From positions 186,001 to 250,000 of the forward strand of contig JAEZJF010000006.1 in the NCBI GenBank assembly GCA_023415825.1: a DNA stretch of 64,000 bases, given 5' to 3'. This document shows, piece after piece, positions 17,362 through 27,241 of this stretch. A program made the translations under genes and the position numbers. Under the pieces are notes generated by a model. It had not been told where the DNA came from and did no database searches. It saw only the letters and a program-made list of their open reading frames with translations. Each line of letters starts with the position of its first letter. The stretch's first letter is position 1. The stretch comes from Bacillota bacterium (lineage in GTDB: Bacteria > Bacillota > Clostridia > DSM-8532).

Positions 17362-18279
17362 TTAACCCTTTACCCCTCCGATGGTCAGTCCTTTAATGAA
17401 GTACTTTTGAAAGAATGGATAAGCAAATAGAATAGGTGTCGTTGCTATAACCACCAGGGCCATGCGTCCGGATTGACTGGGGAGCCGATTGAGCAGCGCC
17501 TGGCCCTGGGGGGTGGCTAAAAACCTGGAATTGGTTCTGATAAACTCAATGGAATTAATGGCCTTCATCAGCAGCTGCTGAATGGGTATAAGATTTTGCT
17601 TCTTTATGTAGAGCATGGCCAGCCACCAGTCATTCCAGTACATGATAAGCAGCATGAAGCCTATTGTTGCCAGACCGGGCTTCGCCAAAGGCATGACAAT
17701 GCGGAAGAATATTGTAAATTCACCGGCCCCATCTATTTTAGCCGATTCAATGATGGAATCAGGCACTGTGGCTTGAAAGAATGTTCTTAGAACCAATACG
17801 TTCCACGCACTCACCAGATAAGGAAGAATTAATGCCAAAATGTTATTGTTCAAGTTAAAAACCTGCGTGTTGATCATGTAGGAAGGAATAAGTCCGCCGG
17901 AAAACAGCATGGTGAAGTATGCTATAAAAGCAAATACATTACGCATTTTAAAGCTTTTTCTGGATATGACATACGCGAACATGGCAGTTATTATCAAAGC
18001 CGATATGGTGCCGCATACCGTTACAATAATGGATATCATATATGCATTCAGAATATGATCCCCCGTTTTAAACATAAAGTCATAAGCAAAAAGACTGAAT
18101 TCCTTAGGGATAATCCGGTAGCCATACTCCGCAATACTGGCTTCACTGGAAAATGATACGGAATAAACCAGCAGCACGGGAATAACGCACAGAGCGACCA
18201 TACTGATCAACAATAGATTAAAAACAATATTCCAGCCTGTTGACAAGGCGTTGATTCTGCTTTGTACCATTCTTGCCAT
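17362..18279 (-). CDS. ABC sugar transporter permease (LplC/YtcP type)
   Basis: 305 residues with about six membrane helices, the ATPase-contact loop IESAKIDGAGEFTIFFRIVMP, and the ending FFQKYFIKGLTIGGVKG, as in the permease at 8969. It forms the channel with the product of the gene 49 bases upstream. It is placed between its partner permease and the binding-protein gene. Confidence 0.9.
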   Translation of the reverse strand: MARMVQSRINALSTGWNIVFNLLLISMVALCVIPVLLVYSVSFSSEASIAEYGYRIIPKEFSLFAYDFMFKTGDHILNAYMISIIVTVCGTISALIITAMFAYVISRKSFKMRNVFAFIAYFTMLFSGGLIPSYMINTQVFNLNNNILALILPYLVSAWNVLVLRTFFQATVPDSIIESAKIDGAGEFTIFFRIVMPLAKPGLATIGFMLLIMYWNDWWLAMLYIKKQNLIPIQQLLMKAINSIEFIRTNSRFLATPQGQALLNRLPSQSGRMALVVIATTPILFAYPFFQKYFIKGLTIGGVKG

Positions 18280-18328
18280 AATCTGTTTCCTTTCTTGTTC
18301 TGCAATTCAGGAGCAATCAAATGATAAG

Positions 18329-19243
18329 TTAAAATAACGCGTAGCCCTCATCCACCTTTTTGGTGATCTTATTGGTAACAACGACGAGGATGAATCCAAC
18401 AACAGATTGGTATAAGCCTGCTGCGGCGGACATCCCAATATTCCCTCCCCCTTGTACCAGACCGTTATAGACATAGGTATCAATGACCTGTGTGACCGGA
18501 TACAACTGTCCGTGACCAAGCGGAACCTGGTAGAACAGGCCAAAATCGGAATTGAATATTTTGCCGACCGCCATGATGGTTAAAATAATAATCATGGGCT
18601 TAATGGAAGGTATGGTAATATAAATAGCCTGCTGCCACTTGGTAGCCCCATCTAAAGTTGCGGACTCATAATACTCAGTTGATATGCCCGTTATGGCCGC
18701 CAAATAAATAATACTGTTATAGCCCAGTGTTTTCCAAAGTTGAGCAAACACGAGGATAAAAGGCCAGTATTTTGTTTCAAAGTAAAATTGTGCTTTTTCT
18801 AATCCCATTGAAGTCAGAAGATGGTTTATATAACCGAGATCATGGTCAAGAAAGGCCTTAGCCACAAAGGCCACTACCACCCATGATAAGAAATAGGGCA
18901 TGATGAAGACGGTCTGATAAATCTTTGAAGCGATACGATTCTTGATTTCGTTTAGAATAATGGCTATGAAGGTCGCAAAAACCAATCCGAGTACGATAAA
19001 AACTAAATTGTATACTATAGTATTGCGTGTGATGGTAAAGGCGGCATTGCTTTTAAAAAGGAATTTAAAATTATCAAAGCCTACCCATGGGCTTTTTAGA
19101 ATGCCACTTGCATAATTGATCCTTTTAAAGGCAAGTATGACTCCAAACATGGGCAAATAGCTAAATGCCAGTAATGCAATTAGGGCCGGCAGGGCCATAA
19201 TATACAAAGCCCCATCTTTTTTAATGTTGCGAAAAAAACCCAT
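18329..19243 (-). CDS. ABC sugar transporter permease (LplB type)
   Basis: 304 residues from the start at 19243 (GAGGGGGC five bases upstream). About six membrane helices, the loop YESATLDGATKWQQAIYITIP, and motifs nearly identical to the permease at 7992 (GKIFNSDFGLFYQV). It is the first transporter gene after the YesM kinase, so the two-component system probably controls it. Confidence 0.9.
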   Translation of the reverse strand: MGFFRNIKKDGALYIMALPALIALLAFSYLPMFGVILAFKRINYASGILKSPWVGFDNFKFLFKSNAAFTITRNTIVYNLVFIVLGLVFATFIAIILNEIKNRIASKIYQTVFIMPYFLSWVVVAFVAKAFLDHDLGYINHLLTSMGLEKAQFYFETKYWPFILVFAQLWKTLGYNSIIYLAAITGISTEYYESATLDGATKWQQAIYITIPSIKPMIIILTIMAVGKIFNSDFGLFYQVPLGHGQLYPVTQVIDTYVYNGLVQGGGNIGMSAAAGLYQSVVGFILVVVTNKITKKVDEGYALF

Positions 19244-19389
19244 AATAAGCCCCCTCATTTGCTCGTCTTTTTACGATTGAGTCATTGAATAATTCCAATG
19301 ATTCCCTGCTACACTTTCATTATAAATTAAAGGGCTTTAACTTTCTAGGGTAACTTCTTTAGATATTTTATACTTTTTTTAAATAGAGC

Positions 19390-21186
19390 CTATTCTTTGT
19401 ATGGAATCCTTATTTCAGCCACGACGCCTCCGTCGCACCGGTCGGCATAATAAAGACCATAATCTTCGCCATAATGCATTTTAATTCGCTGATGAACGTT
19501 CTTTATTCCAAACCCGTCAGAATCTTTAACGGAGGTCTTTTCCCCTTCAAGATAGGCGTTGAGCTCGTGGACATCTGCGCCGGCTCCGTTATCCTCTACG
19601 CGAATAATGGCATGGTTGCCATCAATCATACAGGATATTACGATCCGTCCTTTAAGCTTTATGTTGGCGACACCATGAACAACGGCATTTTCCACAAGGG
19701 GCTGCAATAAGAACTTGGGAAGCTTCAAATTCATTTCAGATGGCTGAATGTCATATTCCACTTCAAAGCAATCCTCATATCTCATAGCCTGAATATTGAC
19801 ATAATTCCTGACATGGTCGATTTCCTCTTTTAACAATACGAAGTGATCGGGATCCTTGATGCTGTATTTTAATATACTGGCTAGTGAGGATACCATGCTT
19901 ACAATATTATTCTGATTGTTTAAAAGAGCCATCCAATTTACCGAATCCAGGGTATTGTAAATAAAATGTGGATTGATTTGAGCCTGTAATGCTTTTAGTT
20001 CAGCTCTTTTTTGCTTGACACCGCTTTCGTAGACATCTGCTACAAGACCATCAATTCTTCTCATCATTTTATTAAAGCTTTTGTAGAGTATGCCCACTTC
20101 ATCATGGGACGGGTAGTCGATATTGGTTCGGATACTGCTTTCATTTCTAACCGCATTCATGACTCCTGCCAGCTTCTTGATCGGTCTTGTTATACTAAAA
20201 GAAAAAATGACCGTCAAACCTATTCCGATGAAAACAGCTATGACAGTTATAATGATGATCATTTTCGTAACAACATTAAGCTCTGCCAGAATGTCTGTGT
20301 ATGGGATAACCGATATAAGTCTCAATCCCCACTTTAAGCGGCTTATTGCTGTTACATAATGTTGATCCTCATATTCCAGAACATGGTTTTCCGTTCTAAG
20401 ATGGTTATTAACATATGAGATAAGCCCGTCTTCTTCTACTCCTTTCCCACGCAACGATGCATTATTGGAAAAAATCACCCTCTTGTCCTCATCCAGTAAA
20501 TAGACCTGTGCATGGTCGGTAAGCTTTGCGGCATCAAATTGCTTCTCAAATTCCCGCACATCAAAGCCCATGAGCATGACTCCCATTTTTTCCATGCTGT
20601 AAATATTGATATAGGGATTTCTGACCAGCCTTGATATATAAAGGCGCTGATTATCCCCCTCCAGATAAAAGCAGTGAAAGGCTCCGTTAAGCTCAACTGT
20701 TTTGAGATACCAATCCTCTTTTTTTTGGTTATCTGCTTTAAAAACGCCATGCCGCGTACTGACCGCAGTATTTAGGGACACCGGGAAAAAGGCGTCTGTA
20801 ACGGGAAAGGCGTCGTCTATGAAAAAGAATGCGAAATTGTAAGCAGTAAAATCCATTAATTGGATGAAATATTGTCTGAACTGGCGTTCAATGGCCTCCC
20901 TACCGGAGTACAGCTCAAATGGGCCTTCACAATCGTTATTAAGCACCTCGACCAGCTTTCCGTCCCGGCATAGGTTTCCTACCGCCAGGTTAATATTATT
21001 CAAAAGATTGTCCATATTGGTGGAATTATGGGATATGATTTTCTCCTGCTGCTCAATGGTTCTGTTAATGATGATATCACTGACCAAGAAATAAAAGATT
21101 ACATTTGATGAAATCACCACAGCCATAATAACAATAATAAAAACAAATGAGATTTTTGTGTTGATGCTCATATTCTTTATAATCAT
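19390..21186 (-). CDS. YesM-type sensor histidine kinase
   Basis: 598 residues. Membrane helix about 12-36, an extracellular sensing domain of about 265 residues, a second helix about 305-330, then HAMP (SITRPIKKLAGVMNAV). The His_kinase segment ALQAQINPHFIYNTLD has the phospho-accepting histidine near 407. The ATPase domain has LLQPLVENAVVHG (N box), VEDNGAGA and GFGIKNVHQRI. YesM-family kinases sense carbohydrates and signal to YesN-type regulators. The partner gene is directly upstream; the dispersed hairpin repeat lies between them. The start has GGGAG at normal spacing. Confidence 0.92.
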   Translation of the reverse strand: MIIKNMSINTKISFVFIIVIMAVVISSNVIFYFLVSDIIINRTIEQQEKIISHNSTNMDNLLNNINLAVGNLCRDGKLVEVLNNDCEGPFELYSGREAIERQFRQYFIQLMDFTAYNFAFFFIDDAFPVTDAFFPVSLNTAVSTRHGVFKADNQKKEDWYLKTVELNGAFHCFYLEGDNQRLYISRLVRNPYINIYSMEKMGVMLMGFDVREFEKQFDAAKLTDHAQVYLLDEDKRVIFSNNASLRGKGVEEDGLISYVNNHLRTENHVLEYEDQHYVTAISRLKWGLRLISVIPYTDILAELNVVTKMIIIITVIAVFIGIGLTVIFSFSITRPIKKLAGVMNAVRNESSIRTNIDYPSHDEVGILYKSFNKMMRRIDGLVADVYESGVKQKRAELKALQAQINPHFIYNTLDSVNWMALLNNQNNIVSMVSSLASILKYSIKDPDHFVLLKEEIDHVRNYVNIQAMRYEDCFEVEYDIQPSEMNLKLPKFLLQPLVENAVVHGVANIKLKGRIVISCMIDGNHAIIRVEDNGAGADVHELNAYLEGEKTSVKDSDGFGIKNVHQRIKMHYGEDYGLYYADRCDGGVVAEIRIPYKE

Positions 21187-21206
21187 GAGCTGCTCCCATC
21201 TTAAAG

Positions 21207-21293
21207 CTTATTACGAAGTAACAAGGTTCCCGGGACCCGTTTGCAATCTTTGATTGCACTAACGCCTAAAGGTGACAGGTGGGGTTCTTATTA
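21207..21293 (+). repeat. dispersed hairpin repeat, copy 2
   Basis: It shares ACGAAGTAACAAGGTT and the GGTTCTTATTA end with copies 1 and 3. Its hairpin has arms GCAATC/GATTGC, a paired replacement of the GAAATC/GATTTC arms in the other copies. It carries a short insertion between hairpin and right end. It overlaps the last codons and stop of the response regulator. Confidence 0.7.
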
Positions 21294-22330
21294 TTTAAGA
21301 TCAAGTTTCTGTATTCGGAAGGTGTCATCTTTGTTTGTTTCTTAAAGGCACGGGTGAAATAGTGTTGGCTTTGGAAGCCTACCCGGTCGGAAATAACGGA
21401 TATGGTTAAGGAGGGGTCCTTTAAAAGCGAGCAGGCTTGATCAATCCTCAATTTCTTGATGTGAGAAATGACATTGACCCCGGTAAATTGACGGAAAATG
21501 ACACTTAAGTATGCGGGTGAGAGCTTCAAACTGTCTGCAATTTCAGAAACAGACAGGTTGATGTCGCTGTAATTCTTGTTGATATACTCCTTTACATACT
21601 CTGTGATGTGTTCTGACCGTGAATCCTTCTTCTGAGTTGTGAATTGCAGCACATCCATATACAGCTGCTCCACATAGGACTGCATGCTCTCCCGGGTTTT
21701 TAAGGTATAGAGTTCTTCAAATACCCACTCTTTTGAATTCAGCAGAGGGTGTATATTGACTCCCATTCCGCTGAAGTAATTGAACAGGATTTCGATCAGG
21801 CGAATATAAAACGCTTTGGATTCATGGCGGCAATAATCTTTTTTATTGAGCTCTTTTTCAAAAAACCTCTCAAAATATTCACGGTCACATCGGCTTAAGG
21901 CCTGGTTCAATTCCCGCTCCAGTTCATCATTATATATGGTCTTATACAAACTGAGCTTTTCTATCCTTTTAGCGTTGAGGGATTTGATTAATTCAATAAG
22001 CTGCTTGATTTTATCCTGGTCTATTGGTTTAAGTATGTAGCTTTCTACTCCGTATTGTATTGCAGTGCGGGCATAATCAAAATCTTCATAGGCACTTAGT
22101 AGAATAATGGAGGTGTCAACCATGACATCATGGACTTTCCGGCAAAGCTCCAAACCATCCATGATGGGCATCTTAATGTCTGAAATGATGAGGTCGGGAC
22201 GCTTTTCAAGGGCTATATTGAAGGCGTCTTCTCCGTTTCTGGCTTCCGCGACAATGTCAACACCCATTTCAGCCCATGGAATAAGTACCCTTAACCCTTT
22301 ACACACGTATACGTCATCGTCAACAATCAA
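21266..22330 (-). CDS. YesN-type response regulator (REC + AraC HTH)
   Basis: About 354 residues. An N-terminal receiver domain (IVDDD acidic pocket, phospho-Asp in LIISDIKMPIMDG, lysine in YILKPID), a helical linker, and a C-terminal AraC-type pair of helix-turn-helices (LSVSEIADSLKLSPAYLSVIF, ISVISDRVGFQSQHYFTRAF). It should be phosphorylated by YesM and activate the glycan operon. The start is uncertain: there is no ATG or GTG in frame. TTG at 22330 is listed, but the usual opening KVLIVDDD fits an ATT at 22339, 10 bases after AAAGG. The last codons lie inside a dispersed repeat. Confidence 0.9.
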   Translation of the reverse strand: MIVDDDVYVCKGLRVLIPWAEMGVDIVAEARNGEDAFNIALEKRPDLIISDIKMPIMDGLELCRKVHDVMVDTSIILLSAYEDFDYARTAIQYGVESYILKPIDQDKIKQLIELIKSLNAKRIEKLSLYKTIYNDELERELNQALSRCDREYFERFFEKELNKKDYCRHESKAFYIRLIEILFNYFSGMGVNIHPLLNSKEWVFEELYTLKTRESMQSYVEQLYMDVLQFTTQKKDSRSEHITEYVKEYINKNYSDINLSVSEIADSLKLSPAYLSVIFRQFTGVNVISHIKKLRIDQACSLLKDPSLTISVISDRVGFQSQHYFTRAFKKQTKMTPSEYRNLILNNKNPTCHL

Positions 22331-22366
22331 GACCTTAATATCGCATCAACCTTTCTATCAGAAATC

Positions 22367-24301
22367 CTACTGGCCCAGAATTCTGTCGGTCATTACCTCA
22401 AAGGTTTGAACGAACTCGTATAAGTCGAATACTCTCTGAATGTCATCCTCATGGTCACATAAAAATTCCTTTATAGCATTCCACTTCTCATGTGTTCCTT
22501 CCCTATTCCCTAATGAACGCTGTTCCAGCATACTCGCATAGTGAATACAGAAATCCTGATGCAGCTTAAGGTAATGCCAGGATTGTGCCTGGCTTTTATT
22601 TGAAAGCTTCAAATTATCCATAATGACAGGGGTGAAGGTCTTCACATAAGCTTCAATCGAAGCATAACGCTGTGAAGTCTCCATATCCACCATCTCTCTC
22701 TCACCTCTCAGATAAGGAGGGTCAAAAAGACCGGTTAGCTTTTCTAGGTAAGCCATGGCCTTATGGCCATCAGCGCCGTATGCTTTTTCAAAATATTCCA
22801 CAGCCTCTTTATCAAAGTCAAAAGAGCTATTCCAGAGGGTTCTGCCCATCATATACATCCCAAGACCGTTAGGGAAAAAGCTCCTTTGAACCTGGCAGCT
22901 CATAAAGCCATTGAGGCCCACTTCTTTTAAATTTTTTATATCCTCGCTGATAATACGGGAGATGGCAAACTGTCCCGGATCACAATAGTGGTCCCACATG
23001 AAATGATAGTCAAAATCAAAGCTGTCCCCTGAAAAGGTTTTCTGCCATTCCTTAAGAAAAGCTATATTCCCCCCTATGGACGAAGGAAAGGTCACTTTGT
23101 TGCGTATGTATGGCGGGGTGATTTCAGGGAGTATATCTGTAGAGAAGGATTTACTGTAGGTTCTGGTAATGGGCGCAAACATCAGGATAAACCTGTCGGA
23201 ATTATTGATTTTGCGCACCTGAGGTGCCCACATGAGCTCGCAGTAAATCAGAAATACTATTTTAGTATTCATTTTCCTTTGGGTCATAAGCTCATCCAGC
23301 TCATTAAGCATCTGCACATAGAGGTCGGGAGGAATCTCCTTTATGCAATTCTCACACTCGCATTGGTTATTATAGCCGTCAGCCAGCCAGAAATGAAGAG
23401 CGTCAATATTTTTATGCTCTTCAAGATATTCAATGATGCTGTTGACAACGATCTTTCTAACTTCCGGATTGGAATAGCAAAGGTTCGTATTTAGGGGAAT
23501 GCCACCCCATATCTCCCTTTTCCCGTTTACCTGTGCAAGGTATTGCTGAACCTCCGGCGCTGCCTGAATATCGTTCTTCTCCCAGCTCAAACCAGGGATA
23601 CCAAAAGGCTCACATGTCCAGCCATGCCCTACCGCATGATAGGCCATTCCTCTTTTGCTTATCTCTTCTTCAAGCGCTTTAACGATCTCTTTCGCCTTTT
23701 CTATGCTGAAGCCTTCAGGTGCTTTTTTATGATTGATGTGGTGATTATACCAACGATCAAAAAAGGCATAGGCCTCACGGAATTGGATAAAGTACGAATT
23801 AAAACCCATCTTGGGGGCCCAGTCTATCATATCCCGCACATTTTCAAAGCTGACGGCTCCTTCTATACAAATGCCCCTATGCCGATAGGACGGCGTTTCA
23901 TCAATACTTGCAGCAAGAGCAAGGATATCTGCTGGGGGGATAATTTCTCCGTCTTCCGAGGGCCTTATCCACCTTATGCCGCATTCATACAAGAACCTGT
24001 ATACCCCGAGAAGTATGCTCCTTGGGTTGAGTCCCATTATAAAGCCGGATGAGTTTTTTATTTCGATATGATAAGCGTCATCAAATAAATTTTGATCACT
24101 GATGGGGTTCGGCAGTCCAAAATCAGAATATAAGCCAAGCTCAATACACTTTTGAGATTGATTGAGATTACATCCGAGATCTACTTGCACCATTTCTTGT
24201 GCTGACAGTTTTTCCAGATATTTTTTTAGTTCCATACCAGAAAAAACCACGGTGGGATTCTCATTTTTCAAAACAAGATTCAAGGTATCATGCATACTCA
24301 T
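22367..24301 (-). CDS. DUF4838-type glycosidase-like protein
   Basis: 644 residues from the start at 24301 (AAAGGA six bases upstream). No signal peptide is visible, so it is probably cytoplasmic. The N-terminal part resembles alpha-glucuronidase N-domains (GLNPRSILLGVYRFLYECGIRWIRPSEDGE). The central region looks like the TIM barrel of DUF4838 proteins, related to GH20/GH67 (SYRHRGICIEG, GFNSYFIQFRE, HFWLADGYNNQCECENC). The substrate is not known. It ends 27-36 bases before the YesN gene and heads the minus-strand glycan locus. Confidence 0.75.
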   Translation of the reverse strand: MSMHDTLNLVLKNENPTVVFSGMELKKYLEKLSAQEMVQVDLGCNLNQSQKCIELGLYSDFGLPNPISDQNLFDDAYHIEIKNSSGFIMGLNPRSILLGVYRFLYECGIRWIRPSEDGEIIPPADILALAASIDETPSYRHRGICIEGAVSFENVRDMIDWAPKMGFNSYFIQFREAYAFFDRWYNHHINHKKAPEGFSIEKAKEIVKALEEEISKRGMAYHAVGHGWTCEPFGIPGLSWEKNDIQAAPEVQQYLAQVNGKREIWGGIPLNTNLCYSNPEVRKIVVNSIIEYLEEHKNIDALHFWLADGYNNQCECENCIKEIPPDLYVQMLNELDELMTQRKMNTKIVFLIYCELMWAPQVRKINNSDRFILMFAPITRTYSKSFSTDILPEITPPYIRNKVTFPSSIGGNIAFLKEWQKTFSGDSFDFDYHFMWDHYCDPGQFAISRIISEDIKNLKEVGLNGFMSCQVQRSFFPNGLGMYMMGRTLWNSSFDFDKEAVEYFEKAYGADGHKAMAYLEKLTGLFDPPYLRGEREMVDMETSQRYASIEAYVKTFTPVIMDNLKLSNKSQAQSWHYLKLHQDFCIHYASMLEQRSLGNREGTHEKWNAIKEFLCDHEDDIQRVFDLYEFVQTFEVMTDRILGQ

Positions 24302-24360
24302 AACCAATCCTTTCAAAACTCCATTCAAAGTTTTCTTTATTTAACTTATCTTGTCACCAT

Positions 24361-24891
24361 TTACAACATCGTTTTAAGCATATCAAAAAGAAGGTCAGTA
24401 AGTTCTTCGGCCTTATTGACCTCACCAAACTTGTCATCCAATGTAAAGCTCTGGTCATAGAATCGGTCACTGGTTGGCGGAATACCCAGGCTGAAACCAT
24501 CCTGGCCGGCTTTTGTGCTTCTCAAAAAACTGATGAGCTGGCCAATGCTGAGCAGAGGAAGGCAATCCTCCTTTAAAAAATAGTCACCTGGATCATCCAT
24601 CATCATATCAAAGCTTTCATCTTCTGATGATTCAGGATCAAAGGAATCCTCAATATCTTCAACCATGAGATCGTCCAAAAGCCTTAAGCGTCTTAATGTA
24701 ATACTTGTTCCATGCTTAAGAATAATCTCACCCACTACAAACTCAAAATCTTCATAAACGTCATTCTCGGCATCCCTGCATACAGAGGCAACAACGCGAT
24801 CGTATTTTGCCGGAAGCCACATGGAATTAAGGGTTTGCGTCTGACTATCAGACAGAGTTTTCAAATCCTCGACAGTAAGATATTGCTTCAT
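24361..24891 (-). CDS. hypothetical acidic protein
   Basis: 176 residues, rich in Asp and Glu (for example EDSFDPESSEDESFDMMMDDP). The opening YLTVEDLKTLSDSQTQTLNSMW resembles a short motif seen at the start of several Clostridia and phage hypothetical proteins (LT..QL..L...Q...L...W.P). No membrane segment or signal. It has its own ribosome binding site (GGAGG) and stands apart from the glycan operon. Function unknown. Confidence 0.65.
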   Translation of the reverse strand: MKQYLTVEDLKTLSDSQTQTLNSMWLPAKYDRVVASVCRDAENDVYEDFEFVVGEIILKHGTSITLRRLRLLDDLMVEDIEDSFDPESSEDESFDMMMDDPGDYFLKEDCLPLLSIGQLISFLRSTKAGQDGFSLGIPPTSDRFYDQSFTLDDKFGEVNKAEELTDLLFDMLKTML

Positions 24892-25062
24892 GATTTCCTC
24901 CAGGATTCCACTTTTTTTGTTTTATTAATACAAAGTATCAATTAATTATATCATGGCAGAAGCTTATTAGAAATATCTCCCTTTTTGTATTAAAAAAGGA
25001 GCCGTGTGCTTCATGCCAGGCTCCCTAAGATAGCTTTGAATTGATTAACAAATGAGAACATG

Positions 25063-25455
25063 CTAATTGACGTTCTTCCAGGAGATATTATAGCTGCCCT
25101 TGTGGTCTTTTGCATTAATAGTAATTTTGTACTTGCCTTTTTTGTCAAGGGTAACGATAAAAGAAGAAGTAGGCATATCAGTTCCCTGATAAAATGACTC
25201 ATCCTGTTCATTAACGATGGAAAGATCAAGCTTGCCGTCTTTTGAAACAACATCAACGTCTACTTCAATTATCTCATTCTCCTCTATTGAGAGGGAAGCA
25301 GTTTTATGCCCATTCAGTTTCTCGTAAGTCATAGCCATTGACGTGGATGTATTTTTTTCAGTTGCAAGAGTTGCTGTATAACTGCCAGTCGTACAGCCAA
25401 TCAGTGACGCGACCAATAAAATACTTATCAACACCCCTATTAAACGTCGTTTCAT
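25063..25455 (-). CDS. small lipoprotein, unknown function
   Basis: 130 residues. A lipoprotein signal ends in SLIGC (Cys about 21). The mature part is beta-rich (KGKYKITINAKDHKGSYNISW), like a small beta-sandwich. The start has GGAG closely upstream. It is probably surface-attached; no function can be assigned. Confidence 0.7.
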   Translation of the reverse strand: MKRRLIGVLISILLVASLIGCTTGSYTATLATEKNTSTSMAMTYEKLNGHKTASLSIEENEIIEVDVDVVSKDGKLDLSIVNEQDESFYQGTDMPTSSFIVTLDKKGKYKITINAKDHKGSYNISWKNVN

Positions 25456-25562
25456 TTTTTCTCCTTAAATAACAAAATCACCTTATTATAGTTTCAGTAA
25501 TTGCAATTATAAAATATTATAGCATGGCTGTAAACGACGATTACAATATTTTTTATATTCCA

Positions 25563-25591
25563 TTGACACAGCATGATTAATTAGCTGATAG
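25563..25591 (+). promoter_or_regulatory. promoter of the WYL regulator
   Basis: TTGACA, 17 bases, TGATAG, ending 42 bases before the start codon at 25633. Confidence 0.6.
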
Positions 25592-25632
25592 TATCAAAAA
25601 AATTATTCTGATATACTTTATGTGGTGATGGT

Positions 25633-26571
25633 ATGAAAAAAATGGAACGCCTTCAAATGATTATTATGCGTTTAAAGCAAAAAGGAAAGTTATCCGCCTC
25701 AGACCTGGCTGCCTACCTTGAAGTTAGCAAAAGAACTATTTACCGGGATATCGATGCTTTAAGCCAAATGAATATTCCAATCACAACACATGAAGGAATC
25801 CACGGAGGGTACGAAATTGACGGATCTTATTTCATGCCATCAGTAAAGCTTTCAGAGCGTGAGGTACTTATTCTTTTGCTTCTTTTAAAGATATCCAATC
25901 AACTCAATCTTCCTGAATTTAAAGAAAGTATCAATTCATTGAACTTAAAACTCCAAAACACCTACCATGATACAGCCACGCAATTTAAAAAAAACCTACA
26001 TTACATTTCTTTCGATGTCCAGACAATTTTCCCTGAGGCATGTATCCATGGCGCTTTCGAAACTATTCTTGAAGCCTTTAACCAGCATGTTAAGTTGAAA
26101 ATTCTATATTTTTCGCCGCTTAAGGACAGCACGATCGAACGAGTTATAACTCCCTTTCATTTATTTTATAATGATGGAGGTTGGTATTTGGATGCGTATT
26201 GTCACTTAAGAGAGAAAAAGAGAACATTTCGCCTAGACAGGATTAAAAATATCTCATTACTGTCAGAAAAAATTGATGAGTCCCTTGAAAAGCAATATAA
26301 CAGCAATGCTTTTAGCGATCCAAAGCTTCTTTTAGAATTCGACATTAACAAAGAACTGTTTAATCTTATCCAATATGATGATCCTATGAGAGATGTAAAA
26401 ATTATTTCAGAAAATAAATCCGTTATTAAGATGCAAGTGTTGACAAACCGTATCGTTTTTTTTGAAACCTTAGCCATCCGAAACTCTGACCAGATAACCA
26501 TCCTAAAGCCTGAATCCTTAGTCCGAAACATTCAGAAAAAACTCTTAAATGCCTTGAAAAAATATCAATAA
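25633..26571 (+). CDS. YafY-type transcriptional regulator (HTH + WYL)
   Basis: 312 residues. An N-terminal winged helix (LSASDLAAYLEVSKRTIYRDIDALSQMNIPI) is followed at about 140-215 by a WYL domain with the signature GGWYLDAYCHLR and FRLDRI. WYL domains bind small ligands or nucleic acids and regulate stress, DNA damage or defence genes. It stands alone with its own promoter; the DJ-1 gene follows on the same strand after a 103-base gap and may be its target. Confidence 0.88.
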   Translation: MKKMERLQMIIMRLKQKGKLSASDLAAYLEVSKRTIYRDIDALSQMNIPITTHEGIHGGYEIDGSYFMPSVKLSEREVLILLLLLKISNQLNLPEFKESINSLNLKLQNTYHDTATQFKKNLHYISFDVQTIFPEACIHGAFETILEAFNQHVKLKILYFSPLKDSTIERVITPFHLFYNDGGWYLDAYCHLREKKRTFRLDRIKNISLLSEKIDESLEKQYNSNAFSDPKLLLEFDINKELFNLIQYDDPMRDVKIISENKSVIKMQVLTNRIVFFETLAIRNSDQITILKPESLVRNIQKKLLNALKKYQ

Positions 26572-26629
26572 AACAATGACAGGTTTATGTCAGTGTTCTA
26601 TTTATACTATAATATACGGGTCAATGCTT

Positions 26630-26659
26630 GAGGTGCGTACCCATTAGGTTACACACCTC
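26630..26659 (+). promoter_or_regulatory. inverted repeat in the leader of the DJ-1 gene
   Basis: GAGGTGCGTACCC and GGTTACACACCTC are complementary apart from two positions and lie directly before the AGGAGGG ribosome binding site, so this could be an operator or a leader hairpin. Confidence 0.4.
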
Positions 26660-26674
26660 TACAGGAGGGTTAAA

Positions 26675-27241
26675 ATGAATGTAGCAATTTATCTGTATGA
26701 CGGTTATTTTGAAACAGAACTGTGTGTGTCTTCTATGTTTTTTTCCAAACAAAATATTTTTACACTTGCAAGTAATCAGGCAACAGTGAAATGTATGGAT
26801 GGAAAAAAGGTTGTTATCGATAGGAACGTGACCGATGTAAAGCCTGATGAAATCGATGTATTAATTATTCCCGGCGGCAGTCCCATTCCCAGAGAGGACA
26901 TTTTTGAACTCATCCGAGCCTGTGAAAAGCGTGGCGCTATTATAGGAGGCATATGCGGCGGAGTTGACTATCTGGCCTATGCCGGGATTCTTGAAGGCCG
27001 CAGGTATACAAGCTATTATGAGCCCCGGAAAACCTATGATTTCCTTCCATATACGGGACAGTTGACCTACAGTCTCTACGAAAGTGATAGAAACGTGGTC
27101 TCTGCCAAGCCTGAAGCTTACCTGGACTTTGCGCTGGAATTATATCGTTTGGCCGGGCTTTTAAAGCCTGAAAAAATTGGTGATTATATGGAGTGGTTTA
27201 AAACACCGTCAGCTTTTATTTTTCCTGGATCTTGCATTTAG
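26675..27241 (+). CDS. DJ-1/PfpI family protein
   Basis: 188 residues, the usual size. The fold motifs are VAIYLYDGYFETEL, LIIPGG and the nucleophile elbow GGICGG with Cys near 94. Members act as glyoxalases/deglycases, chaperones or amidases; the exact role cannot be read from the sequence. The start has AGGAGGG. Its 3' end overlaps the convergent GltS-like gene by 33 bases. Confidence 0.87.
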   Translation: MNVAIYLYDGYFETELCVSSMFFSKQNIFTLASNQATVKCMDGKKVVIDRNVTDVKPDEIDVLIIPGGSPIPREDIFELIRACEKRGAIIGGICGGVDYLAYAGILEGRRYTSYYEPRKTYDFLPYTGQLTYSLYESDRNVVSAKPEAYLDFALELYRLAGLLKPEKIGDYMEWFKTPSAFIFPGSCI

